Shown here: positions 24,281 through 32,920 of the stretch, one piece after another
Layout of the letters: the number at the start of each line of letters is the position of its first letter
Numbering within the stretch: position 1 is the first letter of the stretch
Source of the DNA: Helicobacter saguini
GTDB taxonomy: Bacteria > Campylobacterota > Campylobacteria > Campylobacterales > Helicobacteraceae
NCBI RefSeq assembly: GCF_000762875.2
Contig: NZ_JRMP02000008.1
Span: 44,804-108,803 of the forward strand
Reading direction: 5' to 3'
DNA: 64,000 nucleotides
Program-made: the position numbers and the translations under genes
The notes under the pieces: model-generated
Database searches by the model: none
Told to the model about the DNA's origin: nothing
Seen by the model: the letters and a program-made list of their open reading frames with translations, nothing else

Positions 24281-26800
24281 TTAGAATCTAAGTTGGGCGG
24301 TGATGATGTATGTGCGACCACGGGCTGCGTTATTGAATAGATATATATTATTTCCATTTGCATCATATCCGCCCTGACTTGGCGAAGAGTTAAAGGCATT
24401 TAGTGCGTCCATATAGTTAGAATCTAGCAGGTTTTGTATTTCAAATCGCACATTAAAATATTTTCCCCATTTGAAATTGCTAGGATTCCACGCTATATAC
24501 AAATCCCAAATTGTTGGAATCTTTGGTAAATCTTGGCTTGGAATCTCTGGAAACATATCATCTGGGTTGGCTGGATTATTATTTCTATCATCGCTAATTG
24601 GGCTAATACGTTTTGCCTTCCCTGTGTATTTGATAATCGAGCCTATGATAATGCTTTCATTAAAAAATCTAGCCCCTATATCAAATGTGCCATAATCTTG
24701 AGGCAGGGCTGATGGACGTGAATAGCCAAAGCCTATAGAATCTCCAGCATACGTTTCACTAAAAGGCTGATTAAACTCTTGCCAACTATACGCTAGACGT
24801 GAGTAAAAATAGCCTATATCATAGTTAAACTCAAGCTCAATTCCTTGAAATCTAGCTAAATTTTCCCAATTTAAGTGCATAATAAAGCTTTGTGCTTCTC
24901 CTGTAGTTGCATCTTCTACAAAAAAGCCTTTGTTATAAATATAATTTTTTACATTTGTATAATAATATGCGGCTTTATATCCTAAAGTATCTTTAGACGT
25001 AAAAACGCCATGCTTATATCCATTGAATCCTACTTGAAACGTATCTGCCGTCTCTGGCTTTAAATATGGATTTATACTATTTCCTTGATTATTTGTAAAA
25101 AACATTTCTTGCACGTTTGGAGCGCGATTTGTCCTTGCATAGCTAATAAATGGCATAAAGTAATCATGCACTTTTGCACTAAACATAATTGAGGCGTTAA
25201 AATACACACTTTTATTATTTATATTCGTAGCCTCTTTTGGAAAGCAGCTAGTTACATAGCTCTCACACACAGGCTTAAAGCCTTTTAGCTGATACCACAC
25301 GACATTAAGGTTAGAATCTAAACGATAAATATCATATTCTAATGTATTATCTAAATATGTTGTAATTAGATTTTGCGTTCCCTTTGGTTGAAATGGTGTA
25401 GAATCTGCCCCAGCTGAAGTCATTGTATTTGTATAATCATTTAAAAGCACATTAACCCCGGGCGTAAAAGTATAATTGATATTAAAAAAATTAAAAATAA
25501 ACACGTTATTTAAATCAATTGTAGTTGCTTGATTTAACGCACTTAGATTAGATTCAGTGCGACCAAAAATAGTGTTATTTTCACTATATTTTTGCCTACT
25601 ATCATTAAAGGCTACTAAAAAATTTAGATTCACTAACTTAGAATCATGCGGATTATAACCTGCGTTTAATTGATAATTGCTATTAAACATTCTTCGCCCT
25701 GCAAGAGTGTTAATATATGTGCGATATTGAAAGGTGATATTTGAATCTTGCGTTGGTTTATACTCGGTTTTAAATAGCACGCTTTGGGGATTTTGGCTTA
25801 GTGTGCTAGGATTAAACGCACCACTCTCGCCTACATCCGGGTCTATTACACCATCGCCATCTAAATCACTCCCTTGATTAATACTGCCACCGCCACCCAC
25901 GCGATAATTCTGCGTAATATATCGCCCACTATATGCAATTAGAAAGCCAAGAGAGCTAGAATCTCCATGCGGCTTAAATTTAAATGCGCTACTAACCATA
26001 CCACTAGGACCTATACCATTTGTGCCATACGCTACTCGCCCTAATGCGCCCACTGAAAAGTTGCCAAAGGTATTAGTCGCAATATCATCTACATTTATCG
26101 TGCGTAAGTTAGCACTACCCATTAACGCATTCCCACCAGCCCCACCGCTAAAGCTACCGCGAGATACATCAAATCCAGCTAAGAAATTCTGGTCAATTGT
26201 CGCCCCAAACGCACTAGTGCCTCCTCCTGCGTGATAGCCCCCTTGGTCTGCGGATGTCCCAAAAAAAGTTTGAGATACGCCATCTACCATTGTATTTACA
26301 CGTCCTAAGCCTGTCATACCGCGGATATTTACCTGCACGCTGCCTTGGCTTTGGTCAGTATTTGTGTAGGTTCCGGGCATACTACGAATTACTGAATCTA
26401 TGCTTTGTGTTGTCTCGCCGATTTCTTTACCACGTGAGCTAGTCGCCCCGGGTGTAACAAAGGCTTTGTCGGCTTCTTTAATCTTTTGTCCGCTAATCTC
26501 AATTGTGTCAAATTCGACTTCGTCATCTTCGCTGTTATTTGTCGCTGTAGTCGCTGTGGTCGCTGTGGTATTAGAATCTGCATCGGCTAATGTTAGAATG
26601 CTAGATTCTATATTTTTATCGTAGGCAAAGTTTATAGATTCTATATTTTTAGAATCTTCTCTTTTAGATTCTACATTTTTAGAATCTATACTCAACGGGG
26701 GGGGGGGGGAAATCATAGATTCTATAGAATCTGCCTTTAAATTACACACAACAACACTAAGTGACAACACCGAAATATTCAATATTTTATTAGATTTCAT
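24281..26800 (-). CDS. TonB-dependent outer-membrane receptor, heme/hemoglobin type, with poly-C tract (frame ON)
   Basis: An 839-residue outer-membrane receptor. The signal peptide is near residues 1-23 (ILNISVLSLSVVVCNLKA). A repeat-word segment follows, then a TonB-box-like DTIEISG near residue 97. The plug domain includes QVNIRGMTGLGRVNTMVDGV and GGAGGNALMGSANLRT. A beta-barrel ends in the expected Phe (YIITAQLRF). The segment RTNRAPNVQEMF ... NPYLKPE matches the FRAP/NPNL region of heme receptors, so heme or hemoglobin is the best-supported ligand. A 13-base C tract (codons ~34-38, PPPP) lies just after the signal peptide and keeps the frame open as read. A Fur-like site lies upstream (26821-26838), so iron repression is likely. 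Confidence 0.88.
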   Translation of the reverse strand: MKSNKILNISVLSLSVVVCNLKADSIESMISPPPPLSIDSKNVESKREDSKNIESINFAYDKNIESSILTLADADSNTTATTATTATNNSEDDEVEFDTIEISGQKIKEADKAFVTPGATSSRGKEIGETTQSIDSVIRSMPGTYTNTDQSQGSVQVNIRGMTGLGRVNTMVDGVSQTFFGTSADQGGYHAGGGTSAFGATIDQNFLAGFDVSRGSFSGGAGGNALMGSANLRTINVDDIATNTFGNFSVGALGRVAYGTNGIGPSGMVSSAFKFKPHGDSSSLGFLIAYSGRYITQNYRVGGGGSINQGSDLDGDGVIDPDVGESGAFNPSTLSQNPQSVLFKTEYKPTQDSNITFQYRTYINTLAGRRMFNSNYQLNAGYNPHDSKLVNLNFLVAFNDSRQKYSENNTIFGRTESNLSALNQATTIDLNNVFIFNFFNINYTFTPGVNVLLNDYTNTMTSAGADSTPFQPKGTQNLITTYLDNTLEYDIYRLDSNLNVVWYQLKGFKPVCESYVTSCFPKEATNINNKSVYFNASIMFSAKVHDYFMPFISYARTNRAPNVQEMFFTNNQGNSINPYLKPETADTFQVGFNGYKHGVFTSKDTLGYKAAYYYTNVKNYIYNKGFFVEDATTGEAQSFIMHLNWENLARFQGIELEFNYDIGYFYSRLAYSWQEFNQPFSETYAGDSIGFGYSRPSALPQDYGTFDIGARFFNESIIIGSIIKYTGKAKRISPISDDRNNNPANPDDMFPEIPSQDLPKIPTIWDLYIAWNPSNFKWGKYFNVRFEIQNLLDSNYMDALNAFNSSPSQGGYDANGNNIYLFNNAARGRTYIITAQLRF
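26697..26709 (-). repeat. Poly-C tract of 13 at the 5' end of TonB receptor 1 (frame ON)
   Basis: Thirteen G on the plus strand, read on the minus strand as S-P-P-P-P-L. It lies about 95 nt after the start codon, between the signal peptide and the TonB box. One base gained or lost would abolish the receptor, so this is a classic phase-variation position. Confidence 0.8.
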
Positions 26801-26820
26801 AACCTTTTCCTTTAATCAAT

Positions 26821-26838
26821 TAAAATGATAATTTTAAC
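26821..26838. promoter_or_regulatory. Fur-box-like site upstream of TonB receptor 1
   Basis: TAAAATGATAATTTTAAC lies about 20-40 nt upstream of the receptor start codon. It resembles the AT-rich Fur sites of Campylobacter and Helicobacter with ATnATAATnAT spacing. The second TonB receptor has a near-identical AAAATGATAATTATTT in the same position, which strengthens the call. Confidence 0.55.
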
Positions 26839-27008
26839 AAGCATAAAAAATATACTTTTAAATATGATACACATTCTTAATTAATAAATCTATAAATGTT
26901 GTAATTTTTTATTAATTTTGTTTAAAGCAAGGATAAATCTGGCATTTAAGATTCTATAATTTTTGCAAAATAAAGATAGAATTTTATCACATTTTGAAAA
27001 GGGGTTTT

Positions 27009-28559
27009 ATGCGTTGTTTTGTTATTTTTTTGATATTTGTTGGTGCTATTAATGCGGCGAGTTTGCGTGATTATAAGCCTTTGGTTTATGAGATTTTAAG
27101 TGGATATTACAAGATAGATTCTAAAAAATATTCTAAGATTATGGAATCTACTTTGCAAGATTCTAATAAAATTATAGAATCTAAAAACGCCCAAGATTCT
27201 AAAGATTCTAAGAAAAATATAGAATCTAAAAGTAAAGATTCTAACCTAAATGCCGAGCGTAACACAGAGAGACAAGATTCTATAAATTCCAAACGCCAAA
27301 CGCCCACAAACATAGAATCTAATTTGCAAAATACCCAAATGCCCGCCCACCACCCCGTTAGTGAGATAGAATCTAATTCGCAAGATTCTAACAAAAACGC
27401 TCAAGATTCTAAAACCCAAACGCCAACAAATATAGAATCTAAAAACCTTTCGCCCGCCCACCACCCTACCATTGATACCGCAAAAGCCCACCCTACTTTG
27501 AATGAAACGCCCACAAACACAGCCCCACAACTCCGCATTCTCCTAACCATAAAAGACTTTGCGGACAATAACCTTACATTTATTGACACGCTAAGCCCTT
27601 ATACAAAAGACGACACACAAAGGCAGTTTATCATTGCCTACAAATATTTTCTAAGCTATATAATGGCGTTTGAAGCAATAAAGTTTTACATAAATGAGTT
27701 TGAAAAAGATTTTAATGTGAAAATCGCACGTGAAAAAGAGGAAAGATATTCCATTGATACATTTTATGAGAGTGAGCAAGACTTCCTAAATGCCCAAGAG
27801 TTTTTTATTAATTCGCAAAGTGAGATATTGCAAAGTTTTGGGGGTGAGCTTTTTTCTTTTGCAAATAATGTGGAGACTGAGCGTCCAGATGGTGCGAGAA
27901 AAGAGCATACACAAAAGGTTTTGAATCTTAAAAATAAAAAGCCTAACAAACTCGTAACCTTAGCACTTTATAACTACTATGCGTTTAAAGAATTTTACAA
28001 TATAAAAAATGACTATATTTATGAAGTCCTGCACTTTGAGGCTTTGGATGAAATAAAGCTAGGCGGAAGTCTTAAGGAAGTTTTAGCGGATGTGTTTGAC
28101 AATGTTGGCAATGGTGCTAGGGGGGAAAATGAGCCGCTTAATAATTATAGGGATTTTATTTTTTATGGCTATTTTAAGGCGTTTAATGCGGCGGCTTTTG
28201 CCTTGCAGCTAGAAAATATGAATGAAGATTCTAAGGTGCAAGCCCTTTTAGAATCTAGCGATGGGCTGCCTTGCGAGTATCCATCAATGCTAAGTGTGCG
28301 GACGCAAAATCTGTGCCTTTTTAGTGCGTTTCAGTCAAAATATATAAAAAGCGATGTGAAAATAACAAATGCAATGATTTTGAATGAGAAGGCAGATTAT
28401 GTGAAACTTTATATTATCGCGGATAATAAGCTGTGTGTAACGCTTGCAACACCGCCAAACCCGCCAAATGCCAAAAATGTTATAGTCACGCCAAATATAA
28501 ACACTTACTTTTGCAACACTTTGGCAAATTTGTTTAAACAAAACTTTAGGGAGAAATAG
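27009..28559 (+). CDS. Secreted protein of unknown function with repeat-word spacer
   Basis: Not recognised. ATG 27009 is chosen because AAAAGGGG lies just upstream. It yields a clean signal peptide, MRCFVIFLIFVGAINAAS, with cleavage probably after the Ala pair. A short conserved-looking segment (LRDYKPLVYEILSGYY) is followed by about 130 residues of I-E-S/D-S-K words that include two copies of an A-H-H-P element. The main body (residues ~170-517) is mostly helical, for example LLTIKDFADNNLTFIDTL and SYIMAFEAIKFYINEFEKDF. Three cysteines lie near the C-terminus, which could form a periplasmic disulfide. It lies divergent from the TonB receptor, so the 200-nt spacer with the Fur-like site may serve both genes. 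Confidence 0.65.
   Translation: MRCFVIFLIFVGAINAASLRDYKPLVYEILSGYYKIDSKKYSKIMESTLQDSNKIIESKNAQDSKDSKKNIESKSKDSNLNAERNTERQDSINSKRQTPTNIESNLQNTQMPAHHPVSEIESNSQDSNKNAQDSKTQTPTNIESKNLSPAHHPTIDTAKAHPTLNETPTNTAPQLRILLTIKDFADNNLTFIDTLSPYTKDDTQRQFIIAYKYFLSYIMAFEAIKFYINEFEKDFNVKIAREKEERYSIDTFYESEQDFLNAQEFFINSQSEILQSFGGELFSFANNVETERPDGARKEHTQKVLNLKNKKPNKLVTLALYNYYAFKEFYNIKNDYIYEVLHFEALDEIKLGGSLKEVLADVFDNVGNGARGENEPLNNYRDFIFYGYFKAFNAAAFALQLENMNEDSKVQALLESSDGLPCEYPSMLSVRTQNLCLFSAFQSKYIKSDVKITNAMILNEKADYVKLYIIADNKLCVTLATPPNPPNAKNVIVTPNINTYFCNTLANLFKQNFREK
27110..27530 (+). repeat. AGATTCTA-word array in the secreted protein gene
   Basis: More than a dozen GATTC/GAATC words, alternating in orientation. 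It includes two copies of a CGCCCGCCCACCACCC element (27343-27356 and 27451-27466) and two copies of CCCA-AACGCC(C/A)ACAAA-(C/T)ATAGAATCTAA (27296-27322 and 27416-27441). Confidence 0.8.
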
Positions 28560-28824
28560 CATTCTTAGATTCTATAATATTAATTTTTTCTACCATAAGA
28601 TTAGATTATATAGAATCTGCCTTTAAATTATACGCAACAACACTAGGCCAGAACATCGAATACATATTCTTAGTAAATTAAGAATACTAAATATGTAAAT
28701 TATATATAACAAGTTTTAAAAAATAAAATAAGTGTAATATTTTTAGATTCTGTGATGTTATTTAGATAAGAGTAGAGCAGGGATACTAAAAAATATAGTT
28801 TTTTTGTTGTAATTATTTCGCACA
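28560..28824. other. 265-nt spacer with receptor-gene remnant
   Basis: The only recognisable content is a fragment similar to the start of the TonB receptor gene (28606-28665) and several repeat words. The remainder is AT-rich without a credible gene. Confidence 0.5.
28606..28665 (-). pseudogene. Remnant of a TonB-receptor signal-peptide region
   Basis: The minus strand from 28665 reads MYSMFWPSVVAYNLKADSI then stop. The intact receptor reads LSLSVVVCNLKADSI at the same place. At DNA level GAATCTGCCTTTAAATTA and the following ACAACACTA match 26727-26760 almost exactly. It is probably the leftover 5' end of a second receptor gene or of a duplicated segment; the rest is gone. Confidence 0.5.
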
Positions 28825-30108
28825 TTATTCAACATCCTTGTAATTTGTGTTTTGTAGCCAGAGTTTGGCTGTGTGGCGGAGTTTGGCTGCATTGTCACTT
28901 GCGAAAAATTCAACTTTTGTAATGTTTTCTAAATTTTTAGATTCTATAGAATCTAAAAGATGCGTGGATGAATTTTTAGAATCTTTTGGATTAGATTCTA
29001 TAGAATCTAAAACTTGAGTGGATAAATCTTTAGAATCTTTAGAATCTTTAGAAAAATTAGATTTTAAAATAGAATTTATAGAATCTAGCGACTTAGATTC
29101 TATAAAATCCGCAGATTCCTTAGAATCACCCAACTTAGATTCTATAAAAACTTTAGAATCTATAGAATTTTTAGAATCTTGCGAATTAGATTCCACAGAT
29201 TCCATAGAATCTTTCACATTATTAGAATCTAAAACCTTAGAATCCACATCGAAATTTTCACACATATAATTTGCGATTGCCTCGCCAGAGTGGATAAAAA
29301 TCGTCTCACTGCCGAAATATTCACGCAAAGATTCTAAAAGTAGGGGAAAATGCGTGCAACCCAAAATCACCGCCTTTGGCTTTTTAATCGCGCGATAAAC
29401 ATTTATATCACCAAAAGAAAGATTTTTATCCCCGACAGAAGCATTTTTATCCATAAAAGAAACATTTTTATCTCCGCCAGAAATATTTTCACCATCAAAA
29501 GAAAGATTTTTATCTCCATGACAAATATTTTTACTCACAAAAGAAGCATTTTCACTCCCCACACAAACATTACTACAAACCCCATAAATCTCACCAAAAT
29601 AATGATTAAATACAGAATCTATAACTTCGCCTTTAAAGATATTCTCTTCTACCAAACTTACAAACAAATTAGTTGCGATATTTGTAATATTTGTATATCC
29701 TAAGTTACGCAAGGCGATGTCATACACACGCGATTTTGTCGTAGCCTCCGTGGCAATGACTAAAATCTCGCTATCAAAGCTCAAATTGTGGCGAGACAAC
29801 GCCTTTACGCCAGATTCAATCACGCCTATTATAGGGATAGCCGAGCACTCACGCATAGCCTTTAAAGCATACGCAGACGCCGTATTACACGCCACCACAA
29901 GCAAGTCAAGCTTAAAATGATTGAAAAACTCCAACGCCTCCAAGCAAAATCGCACAATCGTATCCTTATCCTTGTTGCCATAAGGCACGCGCGCCGTGTC
30001 GCCATAATAAATAATTTTCTCAAAACTAATCTCATTTATCAAACTTTTTAGGACGCTCAAACCGCCCACACCGCTGTCAAATACGCCGATTTTTTTTATT
30101 TTTTTCAT
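28825..30108 (-). CDS. murI: Glutamate racemase with two repeat inserts
   Basis: Supplies D-glutamate for peptidoglycan. The N-terminus IGVFDSGVGGLSVLKSL and YYGDTARVPYG are typical. Both catalytic cysteines are present, in VVACNTASAYAL and LGCTHFPLL. Standard MurI is about 250-260 residues; this one is 427. One insert (residues ~179-236) is a tandem array of four 14-residue units of the form G-D-K-N-x-S-F placed just before the second catalytic Cys. The other (~288-394) is a D-S-K/I-E-S string with a duplicated S-T-x-x-L-D-S-I-E-S unit near the C-terminus. Essential residues are intact, so it is probably active. It is an unusually heavily modified essential enzyme. Confidence 0.92.
   Translation of the reverse strand: MKKIKKIGVFDSGVGGLSVLKSLINEISFEKIIYYGDTARVPYGNKDKDTIVRFCLEALEFFNHFKLDLLVVACNTASAYALKAMRECSAIPIIGVIESGVKALSRHNLSFDSEILVIATEATTKSRVYDIALRNLGYTNITNIATNLFVSLVEENIFKGEVIDSVFNHYFGEIYGVCSNVCVGSENASFVSKNICHGDKNLSFDGENISGGDKNVSFMDKNASVGDKNLSFGDINVYRAIKKPKAVILGCTHFPLLLESLREYFGSETIFIHSGEAIANYMCENFDVDSKVLDSNNVKDSMESVESNSQDSKNSIDSKVFIESKLGDSKESADFIESKSLDSINSILKSNFSKDSKDSKDLSTQVLDSIESNPKDSKNSSTHLLDSIESKNLENITKVEFFASDNAAKLRHTAKLWLQNTNYKDVE
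28920..29245 (-). repeat. AGATTCTA-word array in murI
   Basis: Around twenty words in 325 nt. The stretch 28930-29030 contains two tandem copies of a unit encoding D-S-K-x-x-S-T-x-x-L-D-S-I-E-S. This is among the densest arrays in the window. Confidence 0.8.
29399..29571 (-). repeat. Tandem 42-nt (14-residue) repeat inside murI, four units
   Basis: Unit pattern in protein: G-[SD]-[EK]-N-x-S-F followed by seven related residues. The four units begin GSENASF, GDKNLSF, GDKNVSF and GDKNLSF. Each unit is itself two similar heptads, so the basic period is 21 nt. The array is distinct from the AGATTCTA word. Confidence 0.8.
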
Positions 30109-30161
30109 TTTCTCACTTCATAAGTTAAAATCTATAGAATCTTACAATTTATTTGTTAAAT

Positions 30162-30683
30162 TTACGATTTTAAATCCCCCTTAAACCCATCTTTTATCGT
30201 CTTTAACGCCCAAATATAATGACTTGCACCACTTGAAACATAGTAGCTACCAAGCGTTACATTCCCACACCACGCGAAGTTTTTGCCAAAAAGTTCTATC
30301 TCGCTCAGATTCTCAATATTACGCATTATATCCGCGTGACTAGCAATTAGCAACGCCTTAGCAGATTCTAAATCCGTGCCTTGATGTTTTGCGTGAAACT
30401 CGCAGTTTAGCTTAGGATAAGTTTTCCAGTTATAGCCATTTGGAAAAAAGGGCAGGGGCGTAATCCGCGTTATATTTTGCGTGAAATTAAGCAGCAAAAT
30501 GTGCCATTCATAAAGGTGGATAAGCACATCACGCAAGTTTTTATCGCGTGAATTTCCCTTAAGTGCGTTTTTAAAAGGCGAAATCTGCGAACGCGGCGGG
30601 ATAGATTCTATAAATTTAAAAAGTTTTGCAAACTCATTTTGCGTAGATTCTAATAATTCGCCCTTATTTTTCGCCCTTGCCAC
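30162..30683 (-). CDS. ClbS/DfsB family four-helix-bundle protein
   Basis: A 173-residue protein of the family that includes ClbS, the colibactin self-resistance hydrolase, and DfsB. Visible family features are KNKGELLESTQNEFAKLFKF at the N-terminus, RDVLIHLYEWHILLL with the conserved His/Trp-His, and the C-terminal GNVTLGSYYVSSGASHYIWA. Most family members have no known role. There is no colibactin-like cluster nearby, so a general stress or detoxification role is only a guess. It stands alone between murI and an ABC substrate-binding protein. Confidence 0.8.
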   Translation of the reverse strand: MARAKNKGELLESTQNEFAKLFKFIESIPPRSQISPFKNALKGNSRDKNLRDVLIHLYEWHILLLNFTQNITRITPLPFFPNGYNWKTYPKLNCEFHAKHQGTDLESAKALLIASHADIMRNIENLSEIELFGKNFAWCGNVTLGSYYVSSGASHYIWALKTIKDGFKGDLKS

Positions 30684-30861
30684 GCTTTTGCCTTGAATAA
30701 AAAATATAGAATCTTACAATTTATTTGTTAAAATTACGATTTTGAAACGCGTTTAGATTCTATAGCTTAAGGGTGGTAGTGGTATAATAATAGATTTACC
30801 CATTCTTTTGTGACAATAATGTGAAATCTAGATTCTAAAATTCAATTTTAAGGAGAAAGTT

Positions 30862-31740
30862 ATGAAAAAATTTGTTAGTTTTTTGTTTGTTTTTATGTTT
30901 AGTTTTGCGACTTTAAATATCGCAAATGCCGCAGATTCTAAAGATTCAGCGAGGGGAGATTCTAAAAATATAGAATCTAAAATGGCTTTTAAAATAGCCC
31001 AAACAGATTCTAAAAACATAGAATCTAAAATCGATAAAAGTAAAAAGATAAAGCTAGAAGTTGGCACAGGAAATTCCTATCGTCCATTTGCTTATGTTGA
31101 TAATAATGAACTCAAAGGATATGATGTCGATGTGCTAAGACTTCTTAATAAATATGACTCAAATTTGGATATAAAATTCAATCCTGTGCCGTGGAATGCG
31201 ATATTTGTAGGCTTAGATTCTAAAAAATTTAACATTTTAGCTTACGAAATCACCAAAACAAAAGAGCGAGAGGAAAAATACATTTTCTCAAACTACCCAT
31301 ATTTCAACGACATTAGCGCGGTAATCGTGCGAGAAAACGCCCAAATCACCGACATAAAAGAGCTAAATAATAAAAAAATCGGCGTCTCACTTGGCTCAAA
31401 CTACGCTTTGAATCTAGAAAAATACCTAAAAACTCGCCCCGATTTGAAAATCGAAATCAAATACTACAAAAACCCGCCAACGCTAATTAGCGACTTAGGC
31501 TCAAACCGCATACAAGCCATAATCGGCGAACCCATAAGCTCCATAAACATCGCAAAAGCACAAAATATCAATTTGAAAGCCACCGATATAATTATCGATA
31601 AAACGCCTGTGTTTTTTATATTTAATAAAGGCGATGAAGCCTTGCGTGACCGCGTTTCCGCCGCTCTTAAAGCCGCGATAGATTCTAATGAACTAAGCAA
31701 ACTTAGCATTCAATATTTTGGAAAAGATTTGAGTAGATAG
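30862..31740 (+). CDS. Amino-acid ABC transporter substrate-binding protein
   Basis: A periplasmic binding protein of the polar amino acid family. The signal peptide MKKFVSFLFVFMFSFATLNI ends near ANAAD. The next ~35 residues are D-S-K/I-E-S words before the domain begins at KLEVGTGNSYRPFAYVDNNE. Typical family marks are LKGYDVDVLRLL and KKIGVSLGSNYA, the latter lining the amino-acid site. Length 292 includes the insert. ATG 30862 follows AAGGAGAAAG. The matching ATPase may be the gene at 32921-33676 on the opposite strand; no permease is present in the window. Confidence 0.88.
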   Translation: MKKFVSFLFVFMFSFATLNIANAADSKDSARGDSKNIESKMAFKIAQTDSKNIESKIDKSKKIKLEVGTGNSYRPFAYVDNNELKGYDVDVLRLLNKYDSNLDIKFNPVPWNAIFVGLDSKKFNILAYEITKTKEREEKYIFSNYPYFNDISAVIVRENAQITDIKELNNKKIGVSLGSNYALNLEKYLKTRPDLKIEIKYYKNPPTLISDLGSNRIQAIIGEPISSINIAKAQNINLKATDIIIDKTPVFFIFNKGDEALRDRVSAALKAAIDSNELSKLSIQYFGKDLSR

Positions 31741-31896
31741 ATTTGAAATTGTAAATTTATAATATGATTTGCTTTTATAATAATTGAAATTTTTAATAAT
31801 ATAAATTCTAGATTCTATAATGTTTAAAAATATTATTGTAATTTATTAAATTTTATATTATAATAAATGTAATTTTATAGAATCTAAGGAGTATTT

Positions 31897-32898
31897 ATGT
31901 CAGTGGATTTGCCAAAGATTAGCCTTAAAAAGTTGCAAGAGCCAAATAACGAGGATTATTTAGAGGATTTGCGTAAGATTTCGCGTGAGGTAGGGACTTT
32001 TTACCTTGTGGAGCATGGCATTGATTTGGATTTATGCAAGAAGATTCAGCGTTTAGCCCGTGAGTTTTTCGCCCTGCCAAAAGAGGAAAAAGAAAAAATC
32101 TCTATGCTAAATTCCGCGCAATTTCGCGGTTATTCAAGCGAGGGCGGCGAATACACCGCTGGGGGCAAGGACTATCGCGAGCAAATCGATTTAGGAATCG
32201 ACAGAGAGCCGCCAAAATGGGATAGCAACTCGCCACTTTGGGAGCGACTAGAGGGGCTAAATCAGTATCCTGCTGCGCTTCCTGAGTTAAAGGATAATTT
32301 TATCGAGTGGCAGCGGCAGGCTGGAGTGGCGTCTTTGGCGTTACTTAGGGCGTTTGCTAGGGCTTTGGAGCTTGATGGTGGGGCGTTTGATAAGCTTTAT
32401 GGGCAAAATTCTTATGCGCACTCAAAGATTATCCGCTACCCAGCGGCATTTGATGGCAATACGCAGGGCGTGGGGCAGCATAAAGATGGCGGGCTAATCA
32501 CATTTGTGATGCAAGAGGAGCAGGCAGGCTTACAAGGGTTAATAAATGGTAAATGGGAAGATGTCGTGCCACTACCTGGTAGCTTTGTGGTGAATATCGG
32601 CGAGTTTTTGGAAATGGCGACAAATGGGTATTTGAAAGCTACGATACATCGCGTGAATTTGAGTGAAAAGGAGCGATTTTCAGTGGCGTATTTCTTAGGT
32701 GTGCAGCTTGATAAAAATGTGCCGATTTTCCAGCTTAAAGAGAAGTATGCAAAAGATGCAAAGGGCGTGGATACCGACCCTAAAAATCCGTTGTTACGAA
32801 ATGTAGCAGAGAATTATTTTAAGCGAATGATACGTTCACACCCAGATGTCGCCGCAAGACATCATAGTGATTTGATTAAGAGATTTCAGTTTGCTTAA
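31897..32898 (+). CDS. Isopenicillin-N-synthase-like 2-oxoglutarate/Fe(II) dioxygenase
   Basis: A soluble non-heme iron oxygenase of 333 residues. The N-terminal DIOX_N part is LRKISREVGTFYLVEHGID. The iron ligands are H and D in GQHKDGG and the distal H in ATIHRV. The 2-oxoglutarate-binding R-x-S is in RFSVAYF. All catalytic positions are therefore intact. The substrate is not predictable from the sequence, and the gene has no biosynthetic neighbours. It lies between the substrate-binding protein and the ATPase of an amino-acid ABC system. ATG 31897 follows AAGGAG. The gene has no repeat words and a higher GC content than its spacers. Confidence 0.88.
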   Translation: MSVDLPKISLKKLQEPNNEDYLEDLRKISREVGTFYLVEHGIDLDLCKKIQRLAREFFALPKEEKEKISMLNSAQFRGYSSEGGEYTAGGKDYREQIDLGIDREPPKWDSNSPLWERLEGLNQYPAALPELKDNFIEWQRQAGVASLALLRAFARALELDGGAFDKLYGQNSYAHSKIIRYPAAFDGNTQGVGQHKDGGLITFVMQEEQAGLQGLINGKWEDVVPLPGSFVVNIGEFLEMATNGYLKATIHRVNLSEKERFSVAYFLGVQLDKNVPIFQLKEKYAKDAKGVDTDPKNPLLRNVAENYFKRMIRSHPDVAARHHSDLIKRFQFA

Positions 32899-32920
32899 GA
32901 TTGCAATTTATAAATTAATC

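Noticed and set aside
28920..29245. CRISPR-like array of short repeats in murI and similar regions
   Set aside because: The repeats are 8 bp, irregularly spaced and in both orientations, lie in coding frames, and have no unique spacers of constant length and no cas genes.
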